Positions 1 through 8,696 of a DNA stretch of 64,000 bases are shown in pieces. The translations under genes were made by a program, and so were the position numbers. How positions within the stretch are numbered: the first letter of the stretch is position 1; every line of letters starts with the position of its first letter. Under the pieces are notes generated by a model that saw only the letters and a program-made list of their open reading frames with translations, was not told the origin of the DNA and did no database searches. The stretch covers positions 4,235,001 to 4,299,000 of the forward strand of contig NZ_CP134228.1 in the NCBI RefSeq assembly GCF_031656215.1, written 5' to 3'. This DNA comes from Mesorhizobium koreense. Its GTDB lineage: Bacteria; Pseudomonadota; Alphaproteobacteria; Rhizobiales; Rhizobiaceae.

Positions 1-405
1 ACGGAAAACATGGAGCTGATCGAGAAGAACCAGCCCAACGCCTATGCCAACATCAAGGTGATCTGGAAGTCGCCTCTCATTCCGTCCGATCCGCTCGTCT
101 GGCGCAAGGACCTTCCGCAGGAGATGAAGGACAAGATCAAGAACTTCATCCTGTCCTACGGCACCGACAAATCGTCGGGCGACGCCGCCAAGGAAAGGCA
201 GATCCTTGCCGAGCTCCAGTGGGCCCCGTTCAAGGGATCGAGCGATGAGCAGCTTCTCCCGATCCGGGTCATGGAACTGACCAAGGCGATCGCAAGGCTC
301 GAAGCCGACAAGAACATCTCGGATGCGGACAAGAAGGCCCAGATCGAGAAACTGGAAGCCGAGAAGACGGCATACGAACAGAAGCTCAAGTCGACGCAGA
401 GCTGA
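1..405 (+). CDS. phnD: Phosphonate ABC transporter substrate-binding protein, C-terminal part
   Basis: The reading frame is open from the first base, so only the last 134 residues are present and the start lies outside the window. The remaining sequence (IWKSPLIPSDPLVWRKDLP, then a charged helical tail) matches the end of PhnD periplasmic binding proteins, which deliver phosphonates to the PhnE permease. The next gene in the same direction is phnE, which fits. The final 45 residues are Lys/Glu/Ala-rich and probably helical, as is common at the end of PhnD. Identification rests on this tail plus context. Confidence 0.85.
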   Translation, partial: TENMELIEKNQPNAYANIKVIWKSPLIPSDPLVWRKDLPQEMKDKIKNFILSYGTDKSSGDAAKERQILAELQWAPFKGSSDEQLLPIRVMELTKAIARLEADKNISDADKKAQIEKLEAEKTAYEQKLKSTQS

Positions 406-422
406 TCCGCATTTCGCTCCGG

Positions 423-445
423 CCGGCCGCTATCATAGCGGCCGG
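423..445 (+). promoter_or_regulatory. Intercistronic hairpin after phnD
   Basis: Perfect 10-bp stem (CCGGCCGCTA / TAGCGGCCGG) with a 3-nt loop between the phnD stop and the phnE start. It lacks a clean T-run, so it is more likely an mRNA stabiliser or partial terminator that keeps binding-protein levels above permease levels. That role is inferred. Confidence 0.6.
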
Positions 446-467
446 TCGTCCCCCTTTCCGGGATCGT

Positions 468-1289
468 ATGATGACCGACACCAGCAACACAGCATCCATC
501 AGGCCGGCTCCGGTCGAAATCGAGCCCAACCGGACGCGAAGCAGGGGGACGACGATATGCTGGATCGCGCTCGCGGTTCTCCTGGCATGGAGCTGGGGCC
601 CGGCCGAGATGTCGAACTGGCCCCATTTGTTCTCCGACAGCGGGAACATGGCGCAATATGCCAGGGAGTTCTCGCATCCGGATTTTTCCGACTGGCGCTA
701 TTACGCCCAAGAGATGATCGTGACGCTCCAGATCGCGCTCTGGGGCACGTTTCTCGCCGCCGCGTTCGCGGTGCCTCTCGGCGTCCTCTCGGCGCGAAAC
801 ATGGCGCCCTGGTACGTCGTTCAGCCGGTACGCCGCGTCATGGACGCATGCCGTTCGATCCACGAACTGGTCTTTGCCGTGCTCTTCGTCGTGGCGGTCG
901 GCCTCGGCCCGTTCGCCGGCGTTATGGCGCTGTTCGTCCATACCACCGGAATCTTCGCCAAGCTGTTTTCCGAAGCAGTCGAAGCCATCGATGCGCGACC
1001 GGTCGAGGCCATCCGCTCGACGGGCGCTTCGCGGATTCAGGAGGTCCTGTTCGGCGTGGTGCCGCAAGTCATGCCGCTTTGGATCTCCTTCACACTCTAC
1101 CGTTTCGAATCCAACGTGCGCGCCGCCACGGTGCTGGGCGTCATCGGTGCGGGAGGCATCGGCCAGGTCCTGTTCGAATCCATCCGTGGATTCTATTACC
1201 CGCAGGCATCGGCGATGCTCATCATCATGCTGGTGACGGTCTCCGTGCTCGATTTCCTGTCACAGCAAATGCGCAAGCTGTTCCTGTGA
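468..1289 (+). CDS. phnE: Phosphonate ABC transporter permease PhnE
   Basis: 273-residue inner-membrane permease. Hydrophobic segments lie near residues 29-45, 86-108, 132-155 and 240-260. The cytoplasmic coupling motif of binding-protein-dependent permeases is visible at residues 180-200 (EAIRSTGASRIQEVLFGVVPQ region), followed by the conserved GVIGAGGIGQ stretch. It forms the channel for phosphonates bound by PhnD and powered by PhnC, which must lie left of the window. The start is one of two adjacent ATGs (468 or 471). The stop overlaps the next start by one base (TGATG), indicating translational coupling. Only one phnE is visible here, although many rhizobia carry two. Confidence 0.93.
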   Translation: MMTDTSNTASIRPAPVEIEPNRTRSRGTTICWIALAVLLAWSWGPAEMSNWPHLFSDSGNMAQYAREFSHPDFSDWRYYAQEMIVTLQIALWGTFLAAAFAVPLGVLSARNMAPWYVVQPVRRVMDACRSIHELVFAVLFVVAVGLGPFAGVMALFVHTTGIFAKLFSEAVEAIDARPVEAIRSTGASRIQEVLFGVVPQVMPLWISFTLYRFESNVRAATVLGVIGAGGIGQVLFESIRGFYYPQASAMLIIMLVTVSVLDFLSQQMRKLFL

Positions 1290-1993
1290 TGCGGTACGCG
1301 CTCTATTTCACGCCTCCTCACGACCATCCCTTGACCGTCGCGTGTTCCTGCTGGCTTGGCCGTGATGCCTTCACGGGGAGAGAACTCGCGATCTCCGGAA
1401 GGTCGGGCCTCGGTTCAGCGGAGCTTTCGAACTGGACCGCCGAGCCCCGCCGCTATGGCTTCCATGCCACGCTTGTCGCGCCGTTCCGGCTTGGCCTGGA
1501 TTTTAGCGAACGGGACGTGCTTCTCGCGGCCGACACGGTCGCCGATAGCTGCGCGCCTTTCGCCCTGTCGCTTGAAATCGCGCGGCTGGGAAATTTCCTC
1601 GCTCTTGTACCTTCTCCTTCGAGCGCGGAGGTGGAGGCTCTCGCCCATACCGCCGTCGATCGTTTCGATCTGCTTCGCGCCTCGCTCACGGACATCGAGA
1701 TCACACGCCGCAATCCCGAACGGCTGAGCGAGCGGCAGCGCGCCTACCTGCAACGCCATGGCTATCCCTATGTGAAGGAAGAATTCCGCTTCCACATGAC
1801 GCTGACGGGTCCGGTCACAAAAAAGGAAGCCGAGCGTATCGAGCCGGTCCTGCACGAGATCCTCACCCCCCTGCTGGCCTCGCCGGTCGAAATCGACTCC
1901 GTCGCAGTCTTCACCGAGCCCGAACCCGGTGCGCCGTTCACGGTCCAAAGTGTCCATCGCCTTGGCGCGGCCGAAAGCAGAAAGACCGCCTGA
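1289..1993 (+). CDS. DUF1045 phosphonate-metabolism protein (2H phosphoesterase-like)
   Basis: 234-residue cytosolic protein. It starts on the ATG that shares a base with the phnE stop. Two short His motifs stand out, HATL at residues 59-62 and HMTLT at 169-173. This is the spacing of the two HxTx motifs of the 2H phosphoesterase superfamily. DUF1045 proteins are regularly encoded in phn operons, and a role in hydrolysing a cyclic ribosyl phosphate intermediate is often suggested. That function is inferred from fold and context. phnM follows after one base. Confidence 0.85.
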   Translation: MRYALYFTPPHDHPLTVACSCWLGRDAFTGRELAISGRSGLGSAELSNWTAEPRRYGFHATLVAPFRLGLDFSERDVLLAADTVADSCAPFALSLEIARLGNFLALVPSPSSAEVEALAHTAVDRFDLLRASLTDIEITRRNPERLSERQRAYLQRHGYPYVKEEFRFHMTLTGPVTKKEAERIEPVLHEILTPLLASPVEIDSVAVFTEPEPGAPFTVQSVHRLGAAESRKTA

Positions 1994-1994
1994 A

Positions 1995-3134
1995 ATGTCC
2001 CGCGAAACGACTCTCAGGAATGCCCGGATCGTGCTGGAGGACGAGATCGTCACCGGCTCCGTCACGTTGCGCGACGGGCTCATCGTCGGCATCGATACCG
2101 GCAATTCGGCCGTCGGCGAGGACATGGAGGGAGACTATCTCGTCCCCGGCCTCGTCGAGCTCCACACGGACCATCTGGAATCACACTACGCGCCGCGTCC
2201 CGGCGTGCTTTGGGACAGCATCGCCGCCTTGCAGGCGCATGACGCTCAGGTCGCCGGCTCCGGCATCACCACGGTCTTCGACTGCCTCCGCCTCGGTTCG
2301 GACGAGGATGGCGGCTTCAAGAAAGGCGAGATGCGCGTCATCGCCGACGCGCTGGAGACTGCCACCGCCGAGGACAGGTTGCGCGCCAGCCACCTGATCC
2401 ATCTGCGCTGCGAGGTCTCGGCGGGCGACGTGCTCGAACATTTCGAGGATTTCCGGGAAGATCCGCAGGTAAAGCTCGCCTCGTTGATGGATCACGCTCC
2501 CGGCCAGCGCCAGTTCCAGACGCTGGAGCAATATACGCTTTATTACCGTAAGAAACGCGGTCTGAGCGATGCCGAGTTCGAGCGCTTCGTCGCTCGCCGG
2601 TTGGAAGATTCCACGCGCTATTCGGCCATGCATCGCAAGGCGATCGTGGAAGCCTGCGGTAAGCGCGGCATCGCGCTCGCCAGCCACGACGACGCGACTG
2701 TCGAGCATGTGGAGGAGTCGAAAGGCTTCGGTGTGCGGTTGGCCGAGTTTCCGACCAGCATCGAGGCCGCCCGGGCTTCGCATCAGGCCGGCATGTCGGT
2801 CCTGATGGGGGCGCCCAATGTGATCCGCGGCAAGTCCCATTCCGGCAACATCTCGGCCCGCGCTCTGGCGGACCAGCGCCTGTTGGACGTATTATCCTCC
2901 GACTATGTGCCCTTCAGCCTCATCCACGCGCCCTTCGTGCTTGCCGACGACGAGAACGGCATGACGCTTCCCGAAGCCATCCGGTTGGTCACCGTGGCTC
3001 CAGCCTGCGCGGTCGGCCTCGACGATCGCGGCTGCATCGACGCCGGCTTGCGCGCCGATCTGGTGCGGGTGCGCCGCGACCGGGGCGTGCCTGTCGTAAG
3101 ATCGGTCTGGCGCGAGGGACGACGCGTTGCCTGA
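1995..3134 (+). CDS. phnM: Alpha-D-ribose 1-methylphosphonate 5-triphosphate diphosphatase PhnM
   Basis: 379-residue amidohydrolase-superfamily enzyme that removes pyrophosphate from ribose-1-methylphosphonate-5-triphosphate in the C-P lyase route. The metal-binding signature HTDHLESH is at residues 57-64, followed by the GITTVFD segment typical of PhnM. The C-terminal part has ASHDDAT and the end-of-barrel region with LRADLVRVRR. The ATG at 1995 is chosen because it follows the DUF1045 stop by one base and gives the usual PhnM length. The 3' end overlaps phnN by 8 bases. Confidence 0.94.
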   Translation: MSRETTLRNARIVLEDEIVTGSVTLRDGLIVGIDTGNSAVGEDMEGDYLVPGLVELHTDHLESHYAPRPGVLWDSIAALQAHDAQVAGSGITTVFDCLRLGSDEDGGFKKGEMRVIADALETATAEDRLRASHLIHLRCEVSAGDVLEHFEDFREDPQVKLASLMDHAPGQRQFQTLEQYTLYYRKKRGLSDAEFERFVARRLEDSTRYSAMHRKAIVEACGKRGIALASHDDATVEHVEESKGFGVRLAEFPTSIEAARASHQAGMSVLMGAPNVIRGKSHSGNISARALADQRLLDVLSSDYVPFSLIHAPFVLADDENGMTLPEAIRLVTVAPACAVGLDDRGCIDAGLRADLVRVRRDRGVPVVRSVWREGRRVA

Positions 3135-3756
3135 GGCGGATGCCAGGAAGGAACCGCTTCATACCGCCGGAACCCTTCTGGCTGTCGTCGGCGCGAGTGG
3201 TGTCGGCAAGGATAGCCTGATCGCCTATGCGAAACAGCAACTGTCCGGCGATGCCTCGATGCTGTTCGTACGCCGGATCGTGACCCGGCCGGCGCTCGCT
3301 GCGGCCGAAGACCATGGTCACCTCACTTCCGACGAATTCGCCGTGGCGCTTGCAGCCGGAAAATTCGCCGTGCATTGGGATGCGCACGGCCTGCGTTACG
3401 GCGTTCCCGTATTAGTGCGCGACCATCTGGCGGGGGGGGGCACGGCCGTCCTCAACGGATCGCGTGTGGCGTTGCCGGCGATCCGGTCCGCCTTCGAAAA
3501 TGTTTTCGTCATCCACATCACGGCGCGTCCGGAAATCATCGCGGCGCGCCTTGCAAATCGTGGGCGCGAGAACGAAAACGACATGGCGCTACGCATGCAG
3601 CGCGGCACCATCGTCCTGCCGGATCGTGAAGAGCGGATCGAGATCGACAATAGCGGCCCGTTCGAAGTGGCCGGTGCAGCCTTCCTGGACGCGATCCGAA
3701 ACCTCGCTCGCCCACCCAGCGATCGCAACAGTCAATTGATCACAAGGACCCGCTGA
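3127..3756 (+). CDS. phnN: Ribose 1,5-bisphosphate phosphokinase PhnN
   Basis: 209 residues from a TTG start inside the phnM 3' end. A P-loop, GASGVGKD, lies at residues 22-29, as in the guanylate-kinase-like PhnN family that makes 5-phosphoribosyl diphosphate from ribose 1,5-bisphosphate. The segment ending RRIVTRPA after the P-loop also fits the family. It is the last gene of the operon: the next gene runs the other way. The TTG start is the only in-frame start that keeps the P-loop at its normal distance from the N-terminus. Confidence 0.92.
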   Translation: MPEADARKEPLHTAGTLLAVVGASGVGKDSLIAYAKQQLSGDASMLFVRRIVTRPALAAAEDHGHLTSDEFAVALAAGKFAVHWDAHGLRYGVPVLVRDHLAGGGTAVLNGSRVALPAIRSAFENVFVIHITARPEIIAARLANRGRENENDMALRMQRGTIVLPDREERIEIDNSGPFEVAGAAFLDAIRNLARPPSDRNSQLITRTR

Positions 3757-3871
3757 GTCGCAGCTAGCCGCCATCCTCCATCCTGGTCACTGAAACGTGG
3801 CGTCCGATGCATCGCATGGTCGATATCCTTGCTACCGCTTTTTTGCGCGAACCGACGCTACCCCAAGGCCG

Positions 3872-4537
3872 TCAGCCTTCTTCGGAGCGGCCCCTGGCGC
3901 TTTCAGTCGACCGCAGACGCAGGAAGGCGGCGGCGGCGGCGCGGGCGCGAAGTCCGGCCTCCTCGGGGGCCGGCGGATCGACGAGGCGAAGCAGTAGTCC
4001 GATCATCAGATCGCCCCAGAGCAGCGCCAGGAATTGCCTCGCCATTTCGGCGGGGTCCCCGCTCAGGAGGCGGCGCGCCTGAGCCTTTTCGAGCATCGCT
4101 GCCAGTTCCCCGCGCGCTGCCGCCCGGCCGATCGAATCCAGCGCCACTGCGATCTCCGGCGCCCGTTCGGCTTCGGCGATCGCCAGCCGGAAGACGCCGA
4201 TGACAACCGGGTCGCTTACCTCGCGAAGGAGCCGTTCCCCAAAGGCCGCCAACATTTCGGCGAGACTTTCGCGATCACGAGGCTCGGGCATGCCGGCCGG
4301 CGGACGCATGCGGCCGGCTCGTTCGGTGATGCATGCGACCAGCATGTCGTGCTTGTTGCCGACCAGAGCATATAGCTCGCGCTTGGAGACCTTCGCACGG
4401 GTCGCGATCTCCAGCATGCTTGTTTGCGAATAACCACGCGCGCTGAAGGCTTCAAAAGCGGCATCGATAATGCGCGCTCTGGCGGAGGTGGCCTCCACGC
4501 CTGCCGGCGACGGCGAAGCTCCGGATGCAGGCGCCAT
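3872..4537 (-). CDS. TetR/AcrR family transcriptional regulator
   Basis: 221 residues. The N-terminal DNA-binding domain covers roughly residues 18-65 (ARARIIDAAFEAFSARGYS, then the recognition helix around VSKRELYALVGNK). The C-terminal ligand-binding half is Ala/Leu/Arg-rich. The ATG at 4537 is chosen over upstream ATGs because GGAGG lies five bases before it. The longer frame would also run through the operator. It is divergent from a membrane-protein gene and probably represses it and itself through the palindrome at 4556-4580. The inducer is unknown. Confidence 0.9.
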   Translation of the reverse strand: MAPASGASPSPAGVEATSARARIIDAAFEAFSARGYSQTSMLEIATRAKVSKRELYALVGNKHDMLVACITERAGRMRPPAGMPEPRDRESLAEMLAAFGERLLREVSDPVVIGVFRLAIAEAERAPEIAVALDSIGRAAARGELAAMLEKAQARRLLSGDPAEMARQFLALLWGDLMIGLLLRLVDPPAPEEAGLRARAAAAAFLRLRSTESARGRSEEG

Positions 4538-4555
4538 ATCTTCCTCCTTGACTTT

Positions 4556-4580
4556 GGTACCAATGAGTACCATTGTTACC
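4556..4580. promoter_or_regulatory. Probable TetR operator palindrome
   Basis: Inverted repeat GGTACCAATG / CATTGTTACC with a 5-bp centre, one mismatch across the 10-bp arms. It lies in the 83-bp gap between the divergent TetR gene and the membrane-protein gene, the usual position of a TetR operator. Confidence 0.7.
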
Positions 4581-4620
4581 TCATCGATGCCGGTTGAGAT
4601 AGTCTCGACAGGAGGCGCAC

Positions 4621-5151
4621 ATGTCACCATCCTCCATTTTCGGAATCCAGCTCGTCCTGGCTTATGTGCCGTGGCTCCTTTTCCTCGGCACTTATGTCTT
4701 ACCCAGGCTGAAGTCGATGGACCATGTCGAGGTGCAGCGCGCCATCGCTACCTTGCACAGCTTCCGCTTCTTCGGGCTGGTCTTTATCGTCCCGGGCGTC
4801 GTTGGGCGCGATCTGCCCGCGGGCTTCGCAACGTCCGCCGCCTACGGTGATTTCGTCACCGGGATTTTGGCTATGCTGGCACTGCTGACCGTTCGGGTGC
4901 GCCCGCTGTTCTGGCTATTCGTCGTTGCCTTCAACGTCGTGGGAGCAGCCGATCTCCTCGTCAATTACTATCACGGCGCCCAGTTCGGCCTTCCGCAACA
5001 GGCAGGAGAACTGGCGGCGACCTATTGGATCCCGATCCTCTACGTGCCCGCACTGATGATCACGCATGTGCTGGCATTTTATCTGCTGATGCGACCCCAA
5101 CCCAAGACGGTCCAGGCCCTCGCCCACGGACGGCGCCCCGGTCCGGGCTAG
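4621..5151 (+). CDS. Hypothetical four-helix membrane protein next to TetR regulator
   Basis: 176 residues with an AGGAGG ribosome-binding site eight bases before the ATG. Hydrophobic segments lie near residues 5-26, 47-62, 77-108 and 131-158, suggesting four transmembrane helices. The tail is short and basic. No enzyme motif is visible. The divergent arrangement with a TetR regulator and the shared palindrome suggests it is the main regulated target. It could be a small-molecule tolerance or transport accessory protein, but the family was not recognised. Confidence 0.75.
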   Translation: MSPSSIFGIQLVLAYVPWLLFLGTYVLPRLKSMDHVEVQRAIATLHSFRFFGLVFIVPGVVGRDLPAGFATSAAYGDFVTGILAMLALLTVRVRPLFWLFVVAFNVVGAADLLVNYYHGAQFGLPQQAGELAATYWIPILYVPALMITHVLAFYLLMRPQPKTVQALAHGRRPGPG

Positions 5152-5245
5152 CTCCAAAGCCTGCGTCGAGTCAGGTTTCCTGACGCCACAGGCCTGCCTG
5201 CGCCGTGACAAGGCAATTGTGCAGGTTACCCTGCCCGGCGTTGGA

Positions 5246-5473
5246 TCAGTTGATGCGATGTCCGATCATGCTTTCGGCCAATGAAACGAGCAAATAGCGC
5301 TCGCGCTGACCGGCGCGGTAGTGTTGCAGTAGCATCCGCGCCACCTCTTCCTGAGTTTCCTCATCCACGAGCGAATAGTTGGCGGCTGCGGATTCATACA
5401 CTTTGGCGAGAAATTCGAGGTCCTGCTGTGTGAGTGCGCTGCTTCGGGGATTTTCTAGTGCCGGCATCGACAT
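5246..5473 (-). CDS. Small conserved hypothetical protein
   Basis: 75 residues from the ATG at 5473, which has AGGGAG seven bases upstream. A longer frame reaching 5644 has a composition unlike protein and is not favoured. The protein is acidic to neutral and predicted mostly helical (LTQQDLEFLAKVYESAAANY, then EEVARMLLQHYRAGQRERYLL). No signal peptide or membrane segment is visible and no function was recognised. It stands alone between convergent and divergent neighbours. Confidence 0.6.
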   Translation of the reverse strand: MSMPALENPRSSALTQQDLEFLAKVYESAAANYSLVDEETQEEVARMLLQHYRAGQRERYLLVSLAESMIGHRIN

Positions 5474-5650
5474 GGGCTTGCTCCCTGGGGCACAATCCAC
5501 TCCGGCCACTGATGTAGCGCAGAGCCTTGGTCCGGCAACCAGCCACTTCGCATCAAGGCGCCCCCCGGACCACGGATATGACGACGGTCGGCAGCTATTG
5601 GCCGCTGGTTCCGCCGCAAGCGGCGGAATCTGTGCACCTGACACGTAAAA

Positions 5651-5677
5651 GCCCCGCCGCCTCCCTTACGGCGGGGC
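5651..5677 (-). terminator. Rho-independent terminator (minus strand)
   Basis: Perfect 9-bp GC stem (GCCCCGCCG / CGGCGGGGC) with a 9-nt loop, followed on the minus strand by TTTT. It would end transcription from the small minus-strand gene at 5905-6045. About 35 bases on its upstream side resemble those before the terminator at 9271-9297. Confidence 0.65.
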
Positions 5678-5904
5678 ATCGACGCAGGGAGTGGACAAAA
5701 AACTGCGCCGAACCTGTCGACGCTAACACGCGGAAGACGGTCCTGCTCCTCTTACGTGCCGCCTTGGGACCAATGCGTGCTGGGCATCAGGCCAAAGTCC
5801 ATGCCTCAAACGACAAAGGCCTGGCCGCTTTTCGGCAGCCGGACGATTATCGTGCAGGCGCAGGAAAAATTGGCGGCCCCACAAGGACGCCAGCCCATGG
5901 AGGC

Positions 5905-6045
5905 TTAGGCACTGATCCAGGCTGCAAACCACCACATCATCCAGATGGTAGCCCCATAGGCCATCACGACCCACAGCCAGAAGGGTGCGGTCAGAAGCTT
6001 AAGATCGCGGAATCTGACATCATCCGGATCAGGCTTGTCATGCAT
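5905..6045 (-). CDS. 46-residue single-pass membrane protein
   Basis: A short frame with a GGAGG site nine bases before the ATG and a TAA stop. The product starts with a charged segment (MHDKPDPDDVRFRDLKLL), then one very hydrophobic, Trp-rich helix ending WMMWWFAAWISA. The amphipathic charged N-terminus plus one helix is typical of small inner-membrane accessory proteins. A minus-strand terminator lies about 230 bases downstream, and a 15-bp inverted repeat flanks the locus (5764-5778 and 6175-6189). Family and partner are unknown. Confidence 0.6.
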   Translation of the reverse strand: MHDKPDPDDVRFRDLKLLTAPFWLWVVMAYGATIWMMWWFAAWISA

Positions 6046-6544
6046 GCTGCTCCTCCAGACCCATCAAAATGCTTTACCCTTCAAAATGCTTTGGCGGCAC
6101 TTGGCCAAGTTCCTCTGTTCTTTAAGATGGCCGGGTCGGTTCATTTCAGAATAGGACCTTGGTCCGGTTGTAAAACGCATTGGTCCCAATGGGCTTCGGA
6201 AGGGGAACACCAGCGTTCTTTCAATTGTTGAATGTCATCGACAGATTTGGTGTGGCAACGTCCCCTTCCTGCACCAATACGCGTCGGTCCCGCTGGCTTC
6301 GGCCAGCGGGTTCCTACTTCAAATCGACAAGTCTGTTTCAGCTTGACGAAACCTGGTCGCCGATCGCAATGGGTGCCCGCTTGACGCAGCGTAGCGTGAG
6401 GATACCGATCTCGCATGATGCGCGATAAGATCGCATTCACGACGGACGGAACGTATCGGATCGCCGGTCGTTAAAGACAACAGCTTTGAGGACATGGTCC
6501 TGCGGGGCGCGTTGTTGTGCCCTCGCGGAGGAGAAAGGCAAGAC
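6046..6544. other. 499-bp non-coding stretch before the two-component system
   Basis: No coding frame is supported. It holds the tandem repeat at 6061-6093, a perfect palindrome CATTGG-TC-CCAATG at 6178-6191 and one strong hairpin at 6289-6310 (9-bp stem CCCGCTGGC / GCCAGCGGG closed by a TTCG tetraloop). The hairpin has no T-run, so it may be a leader structure rather than a terminator. Confidence 0.5.
6061..6093. repeat. 17-bp tandem repeat upstream of small gene
   Basis: CAAAATGCTTT occurs at 6065-6075 and 6082-6092, within a 17-bp period (CCATCAAAATGCTTTA then CCTTCAAAATGCTTTG). It lies 20-50 bases upstream of the 46-residue gene start, so it may be a paired regulator site. Confidence 0.5.
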
Positions 6545-8011
6545 GTGGCTGTCAGACCGGCCTTCGACGGCGCCGATGTCGCGAGCCGACCTAGCATATC
6601 CCGGGTCGGCACAAATTTCCTCCGTAGGATCGCACGGCCCTGGCACGGATCTTCCCTTGCTTCCCAGTTCCTGTTTGCAGGCGGGCTGGTCGCACTCCTG
6701 GCCATGCTTCTCGTCAGTCTGCTGGTGACGTCGTTGATCGAGCGTGCCGTCACCCGCAGCGCGGCAGCCACGACGGCGCTTTACGTCGACAGCATCATCG
6801 CTCCGCTCCTTCCGGATATGCAGAAAAACGCGGTGCTGGACGATGTCGTGCGGCGTGCGCTCGATGAAACCCTCGGCCAGGGCGCATTAGGCAGCCGGTT
6901 GGTGGCGATGCGGCTGTGGGCGCCCGACGGCAGAATCCTCTACGCCAAGGATGACCTATTGATCGGTCGGCACTTCGAACTCACGCCAGACCTCAAACGT
7001 GCCTTTACCGGGGAGATGGTCGCAAACTACGGACATTACGATACCCTGGACAAGAACGACGCACGGCCCGGCGGTCCGTTGCTCGAAATCTATAATCCTA
7101 TCCTGCAGCCCTGGTCGGGCAATGTCGTCGCCGTATTGGAGTTTTATGAGAGAGCGGACGATCTTCAATCCGCCCTTGCCGGCGCCCGCCTGAAGAGCTG
7201 GTTCGCCGTCGCGGCCGTGACCGCGCTTTTCTTCCTCCTCCTCAGCGTGATCGTGCTGCGCGGCAGCCACACGATCGACCGTCAGGCAGGCGACCTCACC
7301 GCGCGCGTTTCGGAATTGACGGGCCTGCTCGAGCAGAACCGGGCGCTTCATGCGCGGGTCCGGCGGGCAAGCCAACGGGTCACGTCATTGAACGAAAGCT
7401 ACTTGCGGCGGCTGGGTGCCGATCTCCATGACGGCCCGGCCCAGTTGATCGCGCTCGCCTCTTTGCGTCTCGACAGCGAGGCGCTGCTTGCCGACGGCAG
7501 GCCTCGCGATGCGCGCGAAAGCGAAGTCGAGCAAATCCGGACATCTCTTGGCGAAGCGCTGCAAGAAATACGAACGCTTTGCCACGGACTCGTCCTGCCG
7601 CATATCGAAACCGCCGACTTCCGGGATGTCGTTTCCCGCGCCATCGACGCGTATGAGCAACGTACGGGCTCCAAGGTAGAGCGTTCTATGGATACTGCGG
7701 ACATCCCTGTACCTCTGTCACAGAGGATTTGCGTCTACCGCTTTCTGCAGGAGGCGCTGAACAACGGTTACCGCCATTGCCGGGAAGCCCATCAGTCCGT
7801 AGTCATCGAATGTCGCGGGACGAAACTGCACATCTCGGTGTCGGATGACGGACACGGGTTCGATCCCGACACGGTGGAAGCAGGCAGTATCGGGATCGCA
7901 GGCATGCGGGAACGGATCGAAAGCCTCGGCGGACAGTTCGATCTTTACACTTCGCCTGCCGGGACGAAGCTGGCGATGACTCTCGACATCGAGGAGAATC
8001 ACGAGTGGTGA
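6545..8011 (+). CDS. NarL-type sensor histidine kinase
   Basis: 488 residues from a GTG preceded by GGAGGAGAAAGG; a longer frame begins at 6494. Two transmembrane helices (about residues 41-65 and 218-239) flank a roughly 150-residue extracytoplasmic sensor domain. The phosphorylated His is predicted at 295 in LGADLHDGPAQ, the HisKA_3 form. The N-box lies around 399-411 (FLQEALNNGYRH) and the G-box is DDGHGFD at 434-440. It would phosphorylate the response regulator encoded immediately after it (7-bp overlap). The signal it senses is not evident from sequence. Confidence 0.92.
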   Translation: MAVRPAFDGADVASRPSISRVGTNFLRRIARPWHGSSLASQFLFAGGLVALLAMLLVSLLVTSLIERAVTRSAAATTALYVDSIIAPLLPDMQKNAVLDDVVRRALDETLGQGALGSRLVAMRLWAPDGRILYAKDDLLIGRHFELTPDLKRAFTGEMVANYGHYDTLDKNDARPGGPLLEIYNPILQPWSGNVVAVLEFYERADDLQSALAGARLKSWFAVAAVTALFFLLLSVIVLRGSHTIDRQAGDLTARVSELTGLLEQNRALHARVRRASQRVTSLNESYLRRLGADLHDGPAQLIALASLRLDSEALLADGRPRDARESEVEQIRTSLGEALQEIRTLCHGLVLPHIETADFRDVVSRAIDAYEQRTGSKVERSMDTADIPVPLSQRICVYRFLQEALNNGYRHCREAHQSVVIECRGTKLHISVSDDGHGFDPDTVEAGSIGIAGMRERIESLGGQFDLYTSPAGTKLAMTLDIEENHEW

Positions 8012-8670
8012 CTTCGGGAGTGAGAATCGCCGTCGTCGACGACCACCCGCTTTTCAGGGAAGGGGTAATCCGCAGCCTGACGGAAACCGGCCGGTTCACG
8101 GTCGTTGGGGAAGGAGGCTCAAGCTCGGACGCGATCCGGATCGCGGCGGAAGCGCGGCCGGACATTCTCCTGATCGATCTTTCCATGCCCGGTGAAGGGC
8201 TTAGCGCAATCCCTCCGATCAGGGCGCGTGACCCCAACATGCGCATTGTCGTGCTCACCGTATCGGAGGCGGCGGAGGACGTCGCGCTGGCGCTCAATAG
8301 CGGCGTCAATGGCTACGTCCTGAAAGGCGTCGGCTCTCGCGCACTCACCGAAATCCTTGTAGCCGTGGCGAATGGCGAGACCTACGTCACACCGACCCTG
8401 TCGGCGCGCCTGCTCTCGCATCTTTCATCGGACAAGCATTCGCCCATCGTGACGAATCCGATTCACAGCCTGACCAGCCGGGAGCGCGAAGTGCTGGAGC
8501 TGGTGGCAACAGGTCTCAGCAACAAGGAAATCGCTATCAGGCTGGACCTGCAGGAGAAGACCATAAAGCATCATATGACGGCCATCCTTGCCAAGCTGCA
8601 GGCCAGCAATCGAACGGATGCGGCGATGAAGCTTCAGGCCTCCTCAACCCGGGGCCGTGCGTTGAGGTGA
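8005..8670 (+). CDS. LuxR/NarL-family response regulator
   Basis: 221 residues. The receiver domain shows the acidic pair at VVDDHPLF, the phospho-acceptor Asp58 in LLIDLSMPG and the conserved Lys in YVLKG. The C-terminal LuxR helix-turn-helix covers about residues 155-205 (LTSREREVLELVATGLSNKE, then TIKHHM). It starts at GTG 8005 or 8008 with GAGGAG upstream, overlapping the kinase stop, so the two are cotranslated. The targets are unknown. The nearby repeats at 6061-6093 and 6178-6191 are possible autoregulatory sites, but that is only inferred. Confidence 0.94.
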   Translation: MVTSGVRIAVVDDHPLFREGVIRSLTETGRFTVVGEGGSSSDAIRIAAEARPDILLIDLSMPGEGLSAIPPIRARDPNMRIVVLTVSEAAEDVALALNSGVNGYVLKGVGSRALTEILVAVANGETYVTPTLSARLLSHLSSDKHSPIVTNPIHSLTSREREVLELVATGLSNKEIAIRLDLQEKTIKHHMTAILAKLQASNRTDAAMKLQASSTRGRALR

Positions 8671-8696
8671 CGTTTGGAAAAGCGGGATTGGTGCAG

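Noticed and set aside
323-1993. 556-codon plus-strand frame
   Set aside because: Only the part from 1289 is the DUF1045 gene. The earlier part is an out-of-frame shadow of phnD and phnE.
5527-6231. 234-codon plus-strand frame
   Set aside because: No ribosome-binding site and low protein-like character. It runs over a minus-strand terminator and a better supported small gene.
6289-6310. UUCG hairpin as a terminator or riboswitch
   Set aside because: No T-run on either strand and no conserved riboswitch core was recognised, so it is reported only as a hairpin in the non-coding stretch.
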